The notes: generated by a model not told the origin, from the sequence alone. Counted from the first letter of the stretch, positions 1 through 11,790 are shown. The stretch: DNA of 64,000 nt from Dermanyssus gallinae (GCA_003439945.1 QVRM01000313.1:542001-606000), one strand, 5' to 3'. Numbers and translations: made by a program.

Positions 1-997
1 CCGGGACGCAAGATTCTCCTAAAGGTGGGTTAAGCAGTTTCTAAACTGGCCTATATTGCTTGTAAACGCAGTCCATTAACTCTGGGCACACTAAGCCAAG
101 TTGCTTGATGTACACATTGAGTCTCTTGTTGTTCCAAAAAATAAGTGTTGGCTTATTTGGGGGCATGCAGTTACGGTTTTCTCTACAAATATAAGTTTCA
201 ACCTTTGTACCAATCTTTAATAAGAGCCGTATACGCTCTTCGTCGCCCGAAGCGTGTCAATAAAATTGTAGGGCAGGGCAAAGATGTGGCTACTTGCGGT
301 GCGCAATAGTTGAGCAACTCATCTAATTAAAATCGCTTTAAACATTCCCTTCAACGAGATGTTTAAGCTTAATTTTGATCATTAAGCTTTGAATAATTAT
401 GCTTATAATAGTCAGCTTTAGCATACGTACTGTCTAAGTTAACGCTCACTTAAGCTAATGAAAGAAGATTGGTTTTGGAACTGAATTCGGGAAAGTACTC
501 CAGGCTTGGCGAACAGTCCACTGTTTTTTCTGGCATCTTTATGGGACGATACTATTTGTTAGGCTGTGCTTCTTTAGTAGCGCTGTCAACGGCGTTGATA
601 TTTGTTTCAGCCCGCTGGCTGAGGAACACGGGGCAGACTATCGAGGTTTGCGCAACCACTTAGGGTGTTGCTGTTTAGCGTTCAATCAAATGTCGTGTTC
701 TTGCACGGCCAGGCTGTGCGCCAAATATTTCTAGCCACCTAGACAGAGTAACGATTTTCTACGGTACTAATTAATGCACTGGCGTAAAGTCGCCCGTATT
801 GACTATGCAAATGCGTCGTCTTTCACTTGCCGCAGGCGTGTACCTTAATTATATTATGCCGCAATATTATTATGGGTAGCAACTCTTTTGCTGTGAGTTT
901 TGGGTTTGATCTCGAGCAAGCGATACGGTGGGAGCAGGCCAACATTTTGCTCGTTGTGTAAGCAATAGTTGCTAAGCTAAATATGCGTGTGCTTATA

Positions 998-1000
<3 letters not shown>
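1..1000. other. Intergenic DNA, no recognisable gene
   Basis: AT-rich sequence with short unrelated open frames only. The longest (469-663) has no motif, no low-complexity coding signature and no neighbour that would suggest an exon. I see no repeat, transposon end or RNA gene here. Confidence 0.6.

Positions 1001-1086
<86 letters not shown>
1001..1086. repeat. Compound microsatellite (TA)n(GA)n
   Basis: About 25 TA units pass directly into about 17 GA units. Open frames reading through it (Tyr-Ile and Ser-Leu strings) are artefacts of the repeat. Confidence 0.97.
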
Positions 1087-1091
<5 letters not shown>

Positions 1092-3009
1092 CGGTAGAGA
1101 TAGAAGTAGAGGCTAAGTAAACAAGATAGGGCCGGAAAAGCAACATCTCGCTCTTGTTGAGCTGACAAAGTATTGCAGGATCGTATGACTCCTACCAGCG
1201 TCAGACTTTCCAAAAAAAAGTGGCAGCATTATCAGAAAAATTATGCAAACAGAATTACAAGGAGCGACTAACCATCGTCATCGCCCAGCGTCATTCAAGG
1301 AAGCGAGCGACGCTCTAATTGTCCGCAATGAAAATGCACTATTTCATGATTGACAGGGACGCTACTGATACAAAGGGCTCTTGGAGACAACTGAGAAAGT
1401 TGCGAAGGCGATATGGCAAGGAATAACTTTTTTTTTCAATAAATCACAAGTATTCAAATTGGCAACTTGGAATTCGACGACAGGAGCAGGGATGAGCTGG
1501 CAAGAATTACGGCAACAGCAAGCACCCGGCCATCGCTGTCACCACCGAGATACAAGGTGAGTGAACACAGTCTTTAGACGATTGGACACTCGACAACCTC
1601 CACTGACGCGCACGGAGCCAAGGTCCCACAAGCGTACCTACCACACTACTACGCTTAAGGGCAGAAACAACTATTATTGCTCCTAAGGAAGAGACAAGGA
1701 CAACGGAATATCCACGGCGAAGAACAACACGCATCAATGCAGTAGAATAGGTTCGAACTTGTTATATAATTAACAAAACGATTGGCCTGCCCACGGACGC
1801 GAGGACGAAGGTATTCTGCGAGGCATTATCGGACTTAGGTTTCTAGAGAGGGGGCAATAATCCGATCTCGCAACCGTCAAACATTGACGTATTCGCAACC
1901 GATATGCTGGAAAAGTACGTGGATTCTTTAAGAGGGGATCACAAATGAAGGAAACCAGCTAATTGAACGGACACATAGAGCAATGGTGTGTCGCGTAAGT
2001 ATGCATAACAACAAAATCTTAAAATGCAGCTAGGCTAAGACTCATCACTACTAGACAAAGCAACTGGACGCCTAAGATTTTAGATGAAATTGCCATAGGC
2101 TCCATCAATATCGTTCTGTCGACAAATATTATAAGAAACAAGCAGCAGAACGAGTACCTAAAGGGGACAAGACAGGCTCAGAAGACGCAACAAAAACAAT
2201 ACCTATGATTCCGCAAGATCTCCCAAGTCATGCCCAGTAGACAGTGAGCGACTCTGCGAGGCATCTGCCAGTGGCGACTCTGCAGGCCCCCACAGTGCGT
2301 GATCAGGGAAGGAGGAATTGCACTGGAGAGCCAAGCTGGAGCAATACTTCACCACGCAGGAAGTGGCAGAGGCCATGCGACGTGTCCCGGACCCGGCAAA
2401 ATCTGTAACGAGCATCTTCAGCAGGCAACAGCAGTGTAGCTTCACTGACCGGTCTTCTATGATAGATGATTTTGGACCGAAAAACGGCACGCAACGTGGA
2501 GACAGTGCATCATAGCGCGTATTCTAGAAGGCAAAGAAGCACTGACTGAGCCTGGTTTTGAGTAGACGATCTAACACTCCATAAAGGCTGCAGGTTCCAC
2601 CTTCAGCAAACTCTAACTACGTTGGCAATTTATGTAAGGGAATTTGGTCTCGAGATCAACACAGGAACGACATAACCCATGAATTCCAGACGGAGAGGTC
2701 GGCTAGCAGAGAGGGACTCGCCTAGACTATAAGGACAGGAGCTAAAGTTTGTCAATTGATTCACATTTAGGCGTGACAGTCTGCCCTCACGGTCACAACA
2801 CAATTGCTGTATACGTCGGACAAAAGCCACGAAAAACAATTGTTGCATCAACAACACTTAAGAGCCCGTAGATGCCTTCACACAAGACAGCAGTACTTGA
2901 CCGCGTAAAACTTGTTTGTGCTTAGTCAATTGACAGTAAAGTAAACGTGTGCTATATATGAGTGTACTTGTGCACTTGAGTAGAGATATGGGCCCTCGCC
3001 TTTACCGAG

Positions 3010-3013
<4 letters not shown>
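1087..3013. other. Intergenic DNA with weak coding-like traces
   Basis: No gene could be supported. Between about 2300 and 2520 a plus-strand frame has mixed composition reminiscent of a region just upstream of a reverse-transcriptase core, but it lacks any diagnostic motif and is cut by stops on both sides. It may be a very old retroelement remnant. Confidence 0.4.
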
Positions 3014-3048
<35 letters not shown>

Positions 3049-3049
3049 T
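3014..3049. repeat. (AT)n microsatellite
   Basis: Uninterrupted TA run of about 14-15 units followed by an imperfect TACATATATG end. Confidence 0.95.
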
Positions 3050-3348
3050 GAAATTCTGCTGAAAAAGAGTCGGCCTAGCAGAAGCCCAGCGGGGGAAGGA
3101 GGAGCTCCGCCAAAGGCGAGCTGTTAGAACAATGAACGCGCGCGGCATCAACAACAACCGCAACTATGCTTCTTCTTCCGCTTCTGCGTGTCTGTTAGTC
3201 TGTCCGTCGTCTGGGTGTGTATGTGTGTGTATCTCGAATGCTTAATTTACATGCAATTAATTTTGACTCTGGCTCATTGTCCAGACACACTGCTTGTTCA
3301 GAGAGACCGGCTGTTCAGAGGGCGGGAGGGCAGGCAAACAAGCGGTCG

Positions 3349-3398
3349 GCTTCGGGGGTGCTATCCCGGCTGACTCGCCGGGATAGCACCCCCGAAGC
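3349..3398. repeat. Perfect 22-bp GC-rich inverted repeat (hairpin)
   Basis: The arms 3349-3370 and 3377-3398 are exact reverse complements, separated by a 6-base loop (TGACTC). The arms are about two thirds G+C, with a GGGGG/CCCCC run, in otherwise ordinary sequence. No TA or other short duplication is evident at the edges. It could be a hairpin-type element end, an inverted duplication from replication slippage, or a transcribed hairpin. Confidence 0.95.
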
Positions 3399-3418
3399 TG
3401 ATATTTGCTCGCACAGAT

Positions 3419-3612
3419 ACAACAACAACAACAACAACAACAACAAACATACACACATACACATGCGTCTATGTACGCATTCACGCACACGCCTTTGTGT
3501 GCACGTATACACAGATGCGATGCACATACATAGACAACCACATGTCACCCCGCACACACACACACATCCACCAACCACCCCCACAGTCACACGCATACAC
3601 ACACAGCACGCA
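3419..3612. repeat. (AAC)n followed by cryptic CA-rich repeat
   Basis: An AAC run (about 3419-3446) is followed by some 160 bases of imperfect ACAC/CATACAC/CACGCA repeats. His/Thr-rich and Cys/Val-rich open frames over it are composition artefacts. Confidence 0.9.
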
Positions 3613-4337
3613 TGTGCAAACTAAGACAATAGTCGGCGATCCACTTTTTCCTCCTTACCCCCACCCCCCCAACCCCCCCACCGCGCCCTGGTTCCCTTTC
3701 TTAGGCGCCCAGCATCCAAGCGTGGTTCCGCACTGGCGTAGCTGCTGCTGCGGTGTGCAATTAAATTTGCACACTCTTTCACCCGCCGACCATCATCGCC
3801 GTGTATCGTATCGACAAACAGACTGACAGGCGGAACAACACGAGCACTAGCGCAGCCTCAGCTGTAGAAGCAGCAACTTCCACCTCGGCCGCTCCCGCTG
3901 GTACCGAATGCCGGTTTTACCCTTTTTTTCATTCCTTGATCTGCAGCAGCCTATACAGCCACACACAGACGTCTCGTGGCATTCATTGTGTGGCTTCGCA
4001 TGGTTGTGCTCGTTGTAGTCATGCTACGAGAAGTGGCGGCGTTTCGCGTTCTTTTCTTCTGCTATTGCTTCTACCCGTTGCGTACACATATACTTACTTT
4101 TGTTGTTGTTGTTGTTGCTGCTGCTACTGTTGTTTTTGTTTTATTTCTTGTTTGTTTCCTTTAAGAAACTGTTACTCACACACTTGCCATTGTCACTATG
4201 CACCCCTTGCCGACGTGCCAGCATTTCTGTGTGACTCTGTGTGTGTGTGTGTGTGGGCTAAAAGTGTTTGCTCTCGATGTCTCGTTGTCTCGAAGCGCGA
4301 CTGACCTACTAGAGAATGTAGTCAAAACGGCAAATCT
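3613..4337. other. Low-complexity, CpG-containing DNA
   Basis: C-rich tracts near 3660-3690, (GTT)n/(GCT)n near 4100-4135 and a (TG)n run near 4237-4253. Several open frames cross it, but none shows a domain. It could belong to the untranslated 5' part of a host gene together with the block up to about 6100. Confidence 0.35.
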
Positions 4338-4375
4338 ATATAGATATAGATATATATGTATGTATATATATATAG

Positions 4376-4415
<40 letters not shown>

Positions 4416-4562
4416 ATATATAGCGATATGTATATCTCTATCTGAATATATGTCATGTCTCTCTCTATCTGCTATGTCTACTCTATACTCTATATATCTA
4501 TTCTCTTCTACCTCTCTCATCTCTCTATCTCCCTCTCTCTCTTCTCTCTCTCCTCTCTCCTA

Positions 4563-4597
<35 letters not shown>

Positions 4598-4604
4598 CTC
4601 TCTC
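4338..4604. repeat. Imperfect (TA)n/(TATG)n followed by (CT)n
   Basis: Positions 4338-4440 are TA/TATG-rich. Positions 4455-4604 are pyrimidine-rich CT repeats with long pure stretches near 4565-4595. The two together form about 270 bases of simple sequence. Confidence 0.93.
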
Positions 4605-6180
4605 GTCGTGCATAATATTACCACAACGTTCCACGGCAGAGGCCAGCAATAACAACGCTAACAACGCTGCGGCTGCTGCTGCTGCAGCGGCGGCGGCGGC
4701 GCGACGACCACAACGATGCACCAACGGACAACGCACGATGCCTTAATGCATTTATTCAATCTAAATGTTGCTGTTGTTGGTGGTCCATTTCCTCTGCAGT
4801 TGGTTAACCAGCCAGCCATCCAGTCGCCTGGTTGCTGGCCGCGTTAATGCCGTTTCCGCCCGCCGTCGTCGTCGTCGTGGTCGTGGTCGTCGTCGTTTGT
4901 CAGCGGCCATCGAAGGCGTCTGTTATATTACGTCGTGCGGCGGCATAAATGAATCTCAGTAACGGTCGGTGTCGCCACAGCTCAATGCTTGGTACTCGGG
5001 CGTATTTTGGTCGCGACCGCCGCCACGAAGTCGGCCGAATAGCTGGTCGCCATTGCCACCCATTGCTATTGTCGTTGTTTGCACATCGGCCACAACGATC
5101 ACACAACACCGACAAATGTACAGAGACATACGTGTGTACAAACGAACGAACGAACGAATGACGAACGAGCCAGCCTAGGCTGTCTTCCTCTACGTGAGTA
5201 AAAAGCATAGCAAAAGATACAGGGAAAGTGAGAGTGGAAAGAGAGAGAAAGCGCGGGCAGCGGAAAGACAAACTGTGTGTGTGAGGGAGAGAGATAGGGG
5301 GTAGGTATCGTGACTAAAGAAAATGTACGGAAATGTTGCAATGCTAGCGTCAGATCAAACAGACAGTGGGGCACGAGGTTACGCATACACAGATAGGCCA
5401 GTGTGCGTCGAAGCAAACTAGCATATGAACCCTTGCCCAAATTATCTTTTTCTCTCGCTTTCGTTGTTGCCGCCTCTCGTTGGTTCTCGATGCATCCCTC
5501 TGGCCCTTTAACGATAGATACAGTAATAGCAATAGAGAAGCCAACCGGGTTGATGACGTCCGTCGCGGCCATACTAGGCAGCTACTAATGGACAACGTTA
5601 GTGTTACAACAACAACAACGCCAACAACAATAACAACAACAACGCCAACAACAACAACAACAACAACGACAATACCGCAGAATCAAGATCCGACTGCGCG
5701 CACCGTAAGTGACTGTTGGTCTGCGGGCTGTCACCCGCCGCCGCTATCATCGCCACGAGTCGAGGACTCAAAACGGCAGAACGACAAGAGGGAAAATGCG
5801 CAAAGGAAGCAGGAACAGAGAGAGCCATTTGAGCAGATAGACGAAATCAAGAGAAGGCGAGGAAAAGATATGGAGCGACGGTAGCGAAATCAGGGCTGGT
5901 GCCGGCTGAAAGAGCTCTTGCGCGTCCTCGTTGCATGACTGGCGACTCTGCCCGACGCTTCGCATCGCCGCTACTTCTGTTCTTCTGCCCTCGGCGGGTC
6001 GTCCGCGTCCCCTCGGGGCCGGACGGGCGGGTGGGCGAGCGGCCAGACCCCTGACGGGGCCCAGAGCGCCAGAGGCTGAAACGAGCCTCGCCCGCTATGG
6101 CCTGAAGATAACAGGCCGCCTCATGTGATTTAGATATAACAGCAATGCAAATACTTGCGCAGAGTCCAACCCACTACTAC
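4605..6180. other. CpG-rich block with triplet repeats; possible 5' region of a host gene
   Basis: Triplet runs for Asn/Ala (4646-4700), Arg (CGT repeats, 4860-4900), ACGA tetranucleotides (5139-5169) and (AAC)n (5608-5672) lie in CpG-containing DNA up to about 6080. Frames are open on both strands, which is expected from such composition. No start, splice pattern or domain identifies a protein. I keep it as a candidate transcription-unit start or untranslated exon, at low confidence. Confidence 0.3.
5608..5672. repeat. (CAA)n triplet repeat with GCC interruptions
   Basis: Runs of CAACAA interrupted by GCC and TAA. It would read as Thr, Asn or Gln strings depending on frame. Confidence 0.9.
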
Positions 6181-7076
6181 TGCTGCCGTCCGTATGGATG
6201 CCACTGCTGTTGTCCGGGTCCTAATTCTGTTAGGCTCCTAGCTTAGCAACAGCGGCAGCAGCAGCAGCACTATAGCGATCATGGCAACAGTAGCCGCATC
6301 ACGACGACAATCACAGCAACATCAGCGTACGACAACGACTACCTACAATGACTACCTATGTATATGTATGGCTACGCGAGTCATGCTACTTCAAGTGGTG
6401 ATAATACCGCAACTGCTGTGAATCGGCTGTGATTATTAGCACTGCCACCAGTCGACTACTATTACAACCGTTCGTAGGCCCATTGATACTGCCCGTTTTC
6501 GTTCCCATGTTACCGGACCACGGCCACGAAGCGAGCATTTGAGCGGAAACGCTACCGTATAGCTGGGCAGCTTGCAACTTGCAGCTTGCAGGGCCAGACG
6601 AAGTCACACAGCAAACCCAACAACTAAAAATGGCCAACATAGAGAAGTCAGTCAACAAATTTACTCATAAGTCGTGCCGGCAAGGCCGTCATAAGCCACA
6701 CGATAGAATGTTCGTCTCCAAGAAAATCTGAGAGGAAGAGAACAAAGACATATTTGCTTACCGTCAGCCTTTGTGATGCCAGGTGTCACTGCTAGCACAA
6801 CGGTGTCTATAGCACAACCGCTACTACTACTACTCTTACTACTACCACATATAAAGTTTCCCAATACAGATGTAACTTGTTGTTGTTTATCTGGAAATAA
6901 TTTAAAAACGAAGGTCAAAGGTCAAGCATCATAAACATGATGATCACCTAAATATATCCAGTGTATGTATGGTTAAAACAAACGCCCAGCGTGGGTTGTG
7001 TTAGATGATGTAGTCTTAGTACAACTCGCGCTAAGCTTGAGAACATAATGCTTGGAATACGTTTAAGGGTACCTAT
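6181..7076. other. Intergenic DNA
   Basis: Unremarkable sequence with scattered CAG/ACT triplets (for example 6250-6275 and 6820-6845). No motif-bearing frame and no transposon end seen. Confidence 0.55.
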
Positions 7077-7100
7077 TTGTTGTTGTTGTTGTTGTTATTA

Positions 7101-7190
<90 letters not shown>

Positions 7191-7690
7191 TTATTCAATT
7201 TTTCGGTGTTTCCCTACAATTGTGGGACCTAAACGTGTACCCGCCTAGGCTCACCCCCACCCCTCAATCCATAGAGCCGATGATAGCGGCGGCGTTTCCC
7301 CTACACACTGCGAGCGAGAGTTACTGACGCAGAAACTCGCCCTCGCGCTGGTCACCCGTGTTGGCATTCATTTTGATACCTAGGTCTTTGAGGAAGATAC
7401 TTGTGTATTTGCTGATTGGGCCCATCGTTTCCATGGCGACGGGTACGAAGTGGTATCTTTTCTCCAGGCCAGAGTATTTGCGTTTTTTGCGATCTCAGCA
7501 TGTTCAGCAACCCACCCTGACCGGGTAGCGCTGTGCATCAAGTATGGCGGAGCCACTGTACATGATACCGTGGAATTCCATACCAGGCATTTAGACCATA
7601 GCGGAATGGTGACGCCGTCGGGTCTTTTGTCGTCTTTGAGGCCCAGGCTTAGTCTCGTGCACATCTTCAAGTTACTGGTATCGTCACCGG
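7077..7690 (-). mobile_element. 5'-truncated RLE-type non-LTR retrotransposon (subfamily of the 28.7-31.7 kb element)
   Basis: Read on the minus strand, this holds the end of the endonuclease ORF, a short 3' untranslated region with AATAAA, and a long TAA tail (7095-7188 on the plus strand as ATT repeats, plus GTT units down to 7077). The 3' untranslated region and C-terminal coding part align closely by eye with 31260-31745: they share the stretch around the PDG motif, the HFVPVAMET-type segment and the sequence before the tail. Everything upstream of the endonuclease is missing, as expected from incomplete reverse transcription. Confidence 0.88.
7200..7680 (-). pseudogene. C-terminal PD-(D/E)XK endonuclease fragment of RLE retrotransposon
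   Basis: The minus-strand frame reads ...KDDKRPDGVTIPLW, then KCLVWNSTVSCT and SYLMHSATRSGWVAEHAEIAK-like sequence (here PPYLMHS...). These are the signature parts of the restriction-like endonuclease that R2-group elements use to nick their target. The invariant Asp of the LVWDAT motif is Asn here (LVWNST), and a frameshift follows the AEIAKN segment, so the enzyme is dead. The fragment ends where the 3' untranslated region begins, near 7300. Its closest relative in the window is the ORF ending at 31725. Confidence 0.85.
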
Positions 7691-8528
7691 CCTTCCTGCA
7701 GCAGCAGTAGTTTCATTAACCTCGTGCAAAACGTGAACCAGTTGTGCTTTCCCCGTATTCTAGCTCCGTATTCAAGGCCTTCCCTGTAGCGGCTCGGAAG
7801 TAGTTCCAGTAGCTTTATCTACTTCGCACACAGGCGCGCGATTTTATCGCTATAGTGCTTTCGTCACCTAACCTAGCATTCTGCGGGGCCCCTTATTTAT
7901 CTTATGATGACGTTGCTCTCCTAATTAGTAGTGTAGGAAGCCTTTGATTCTTTATTTAATCTCGTTTTTTCGTGGAAACGTGTATATTTAAGTACTTTTT
8001 GCTTAGCTCTCTATACGCTGCTTCAACATCTCCATTCACCCTCCGCCCTGTTCTACGTCTTTGTTAAACTTCGTTTTCCCTCTTGCCTCTCTCCGTTGCT
8101 GTCTCACGTTGGCCATGGCCCTGGCCTATCTAATAAGTAGCGAATTTTGTCCCAATCGTACACTGCGTAGGGCGAAATGTCTACGTAGGTGCAGCGTGCA
8201 CTCTATTTAGCTTGCTAGGTTGCCTCGTAGTTCTGTTCTCCTCGCATGACCCCTCTGCATTTTTACTCCGCTCTTTAGATAAACTCTACCTTAATGTGTA
8301 GTCTACTCCTAGGACTAGATGAACTTACGCACACCCTAGAACAGCGTGGAACTTTCGCCAATGTTTGTGATGTCTCTCGGTTCGTTAAGACACCTCATCT
8401 ATTGTTCCGACTAGGGCCATTTTAGCATCATCAGTTCGGCGTGATATCGGTAGCAATAGTGCGGGGTTAGCTGGAGCAGTAGTAAAACAATTGTATAGAC
8501 TTGTCGTTGTGCGGAGGGATCAGAAAAC
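7691..8528. other. Intergenic DNA
   Basis: T- and C-rich sequence on the plus strand, no motif-bearing frame, no repeat beyond short homopolymers. Confidence 0.55.
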
Positions 8529-8542
8529 GGGGGGGGGGGGGG
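8529..8542. repeat. Poly-G tract (14 G)
   Basis: Uninterrupted run of 14 G on the plus strand; one of several such tracts in the window. Confidence 0.95.
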
Positions 8543-8599
8543 CAACAGCTCCACTACTCAGCGTGGTAAACACAGCACCAACAGAAGTCGACTTGTTAG

Positions 8600-9240
8600 A
8601 GCGATATGCGTCGTAATTCAACAGAATTCAATTTTTGTGCTAAACATGGTGACCGTCGGTTTGGCGGCGCCTATGTTGGCGCTGGTGTCGTCGTCAGCGC
8701 GACAAGCATGCCCGCGCTTTGTCGCGTCGTGGATGGCTGTCCTGTCAGCACGGGTGTCGGCACCGCCATTGTCTGCTGCGGCAGCCTGTTGTCCTGCTGG
8801 GCCTGTTGTTGTGCTGTCAGGTCTGTTAGCGCGTCCATGGCAATGCCACTAGGCTCTAGGGGCATCTCTTGGTGTAAATCAGAGTGGCCGCCCACCGAAG
8901 CGGCGGCGGTGGCGGCGGCGGCAGTGGTAACAGCAGTAGCCACTACCCTGCCGTTGTTCCCGGCGAGCACGGCAACATCCCGCATGGGGCAGAGGAGGTT
9001 CTCCTCGACAGGACGTGACCGGAAAGATATGAGGTTAGAGCTCGTGCGCGGCACTAGCCGGCTGCTTACGCTAGGCGCTGGTCACTGGTCAGAAGACGCC
9101 ACGGGCGCTGGACCCGCAGCCAGGGCAGGCCGGTTTGCGCAAGATTCAAGCGCAGAGAAGCTTCCCCGCCGACCTACTCACTATTTGTGCTTTTCTTACC
9201 GCCTGTGCATTATTATGCCCGCTGGTGAATTTTGGTTTGC
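8600..9240. other. GC-rich block with long open frames on both strands; possible exon or ORF1 remnant
   Basis: The G+C content is clearly higher than in the flanks. A plus-strand frame (8606-9256) and a minus-strand frame (8671-9054) are both open. The minus frame, with Ala/Thr runs and a Gln-rich stretch (AQQQAQQDNRLPQQ), looks the more protein-like, and resembles disordered parts of transcription regulators or retrotransposon ORF1 proteins. No folded domain, zinc finger or splice context was recognised, so no function is assigned. Confidence 0.25.
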
Positions 9241-9307
9241 TACCACTACTGTATAACATATATGATTGCTTTCTACATACCACTACTGTATAACATATAT
9301 GATTGCT
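9241..9307. repeat. 30-bp exact direct repeat, 7-bp spacer
   Basis: Positions 9241-9270 recur without change at 9278-9307 (starts TACCACTACTG, ends ATGATTGCT). The 37-base period suggests a single local tandem duplication. Confidence 0.95.
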
Positions 9308-10425
9308 CCCTACTGTGGGTATTAACACTATGACTGTTTCTGCTGGTCTGCGAAACTGGTATTTTTATATATACTACAATTGCACACCATCGATGTTTGT
9401 TCATGCTGAATTTGCTACCGCAGTGGCTCAAGCCGTACAAGAGGAGGCTAAAATGCTGAATTTGTGTATGGTCTTATGTGGTGTGTACATTATAGTATTT
9501 GATGGGGAAATTGGGCATATAAGAGAGTGTGTTGTATATAAGGCGAACATACCCGTACTGCGTACCTCTTATTGGGAAGCTGAAAGACCATTTTAAAAAT
9601 AACGCGGCGCATCGCGTGATTTTCCTTTCAAAGTAAAACAGAGACCTGAATGCCTACATGAAATGCCTTTCTGCTAAGCAGTCGCTCACTTTACTAAAGC
9701 AGTTGTGCGAGAGACAGCCATCGATGTCCCCAGGGCAACGGCAAAGGCGTTCTACTGCTGAGTTCTTACGAAGGCTATCGGCAGACAGTAAAGCCGTAGA
9801 TTTTTGCTCTGCGAGCGTGCCGACTGATCCTAGTGTATTTGATTTAGTTATTCTGTGAAAATTATGCTGTATACAACCATATTTACAAAAATAATCTGCT
9901 CAAAAGATACTACCTCCTAAAAACCTCCCACTTTTACTGCACCCGGCCTAAGTCAAATCAAAAACAGAGAACCAAGCTCAACGCTTTTTTATATGTACAC
10001 CAGCTTATCTTCTTCCTCGAAAAGAGAGGGAATAGTGTGTGCTTTGTTCTTAGCTGACTTATCTGTCCCGCACCCTTACCGCAGTAGAACAATGCGGAGG
10101 TCGACACTGACATATGAAGTATCAAGTTTGATTCTGGCGCGACACGCGCCCATTTTATAGAAATTGAGATTTGCTTTTGTGGGCTAACGTAGTACAAGTG
10201 CCGTAACCTTAGGTCCACTTGTAAGTCATCTCATTGAAAAACAAAAACTAACATCGTTTTTAAAAAGAAAAAATGAACGCGCTTACCTGATACATCAAGT
10301 AAAGAGTTATGTATGTTCCAGTGGTCTGAGACGTAATATATACTAGTGATAATCGACAAATTGTCCTTGCAAATAGTCTCCTCAACACTAAAAGTGCTTC
10401 TACAGCAAACTACAAGGTCTAGCAC
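9308..10425. other. Intergenic DNA
   Basis: AT-rich sequence with several short open frames, including 9303-9596 (97 codons). None has a recognisable domain, signal peptide or repeat, so I do not call a gene. Confidence 0.5.
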
Positions 10426-10427
10426 AC

Positions 10428-10870
10428 CAAGTCTTGAATGAAACCTTCTGTAGAGCTCTACAATCCAGTGGTCTACCGTGAGTCCTGGAACCCGTCGGAC
10501 TAGACAGGGAGGGCAGGGAGAGACCTGACGGTCTTATGTTAACCCCGTTTGAGAGCGGATGCACGCTGGTTTAGAACGCGGCAGTTACTGACTTATTAGC
10601 CCTTTCAATGATGAGTGCTGGCGCGGCCGGGGCTGGTCATGCTTCGGCTTTCGCCGAGGTAGGCAGGGTTAGAAAGTACCAGAACGTTGGTTACGCGTAT
10701 AGGTTTTACCCACTTGCTTTTGAGACTCTTGGCGGGCCCGCTTGCTACAGAAGGTCGGTAAGCGGCTGATTCAAGCCAGCGGAGATAAGTGAGCGGAGAT
10801 ATATAAGGTCCCGTGTTAACAGAGGAGCGAAGTATACAGACCGTACACCAACAGCTCAAGCCTCTCCTTA
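10428..10870 (+). pseudogene. Endonuclease-domain remnant of a second RLE-type retrotransposon family
   Basis: One plus-strand frame can be followed for over 110 codons with only two internal stops before it closes at a third near 10758. It contains RALQSSGLP, VLEPVGLDREG, RPDGLMLTPF, an LVxNAAVTD segment (stop codon at the Trp position), and YRFYPLAFETLG. These occur in the same order as in the RLE elements at 31 kb and 52 kb (RALRR, LEP.GL, RPDG, LVWD, FVP.A.ET.G), so this is the PD-(D/E)XK region of a related but clearly different family. After about 10758 the match continues in another frame (IQASGDK). The RT part is missing. No TAA tail was seen. Confidence 0.72.
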
Positions 10871-11718
10871 AAGAAACAATGTCAACTTAAGCAATGCGCT
10901 TTGAGGCGCTAATGGTTCCCTCGTTCTGAAGATGTGTATTTTATATTTAAAAGCTTATGAAGGTTTTTGCTGGGTACGGGTTGTTGTATGATATGGTATT
11001 CGACGCGCTATTGTATCTGACAGACTAGGTGAAGTTGCATTTTTTACTAAAATGTTTTATCTATGGGTGACAAGTTTAGAGATTTCGTTCTACGCACGTT
11101 TAAGTAGAGACATAAATGTATTGTAGAAAGTTGTTACCAGTGTGAGCAAAATACAGCAATTTAAGGTGCCATCACAGGGGCGCACATTTTAACATATTTA
11201 TTAACAAGCGTTTGAAAGATGAGCTTTGATGTATATAAGAGCCTTTTTTATGGGATTAATAAGCTATGTAATCATCGTCTAGAAAACACATATTCTACAC
11301 CTCTGAACTTATAATAAGTCTGTCATAGTGATGCGGTACAATCTATGTATGGGTATAGCAGAGCCCAGAGTGTCAGGGCAATTTACAGGCGCTCCCAGTT
11401 TTTACATATTGTATATAAATAATGTATTTTGCAAAGGTATGGAATGCAACTAAGTTATTACACCACACGGCACATATAAACTTCCCTGTGATCGGCAGCG
11501 CAGCAGGCTACCTCAAAATCGATTGGCCATTTAGATCTTAAGTGTGGCACTTTTCCTCACGAAGCTAGTTATGCAAGCTTTTTTTGCCATCAATTCTATT
11601 GCAAACAAATGTGTGTGTTGCAAAACATGTAATTAGTGCTTTACAAGCAAAAGCACCATATTAAGGGCAAGCCGCAAAGATTAGCAAACACTTATTCAAA
11701 TCGAATTGGCCAACCAAT
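10871..11718. other. AT-rich intergenic DNA
   Basis: No frame, repeat or element end worth reporting. Confidence 0.6.
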
Positions 11719-11790
11719 TTGGAATTTTGCCGTTACACCGGTGCCGTTAAGTGCGAATACCAAAATACCTCAAACGGCATAGACGGTACA

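Noticed and set aside
823..1213. Open frames of Tyr-Ile and Ser-Leu strings near 1 kb
   Set aside because: Pure translation of the (TA)n(GA)n microsatellite; no unique coding sequence.
2200..2900. Possible RT remnant with a frame around 2318-2515 and a YLGV-like trace near 2760
   Set aside because: No two diagnostic motifs occur in order; could be chance.
3257..3826. Cys/Val-rich and His/Thr-rich open frames
   Set aside because: Produced by CA/AAC simple repeats, open on both strands.
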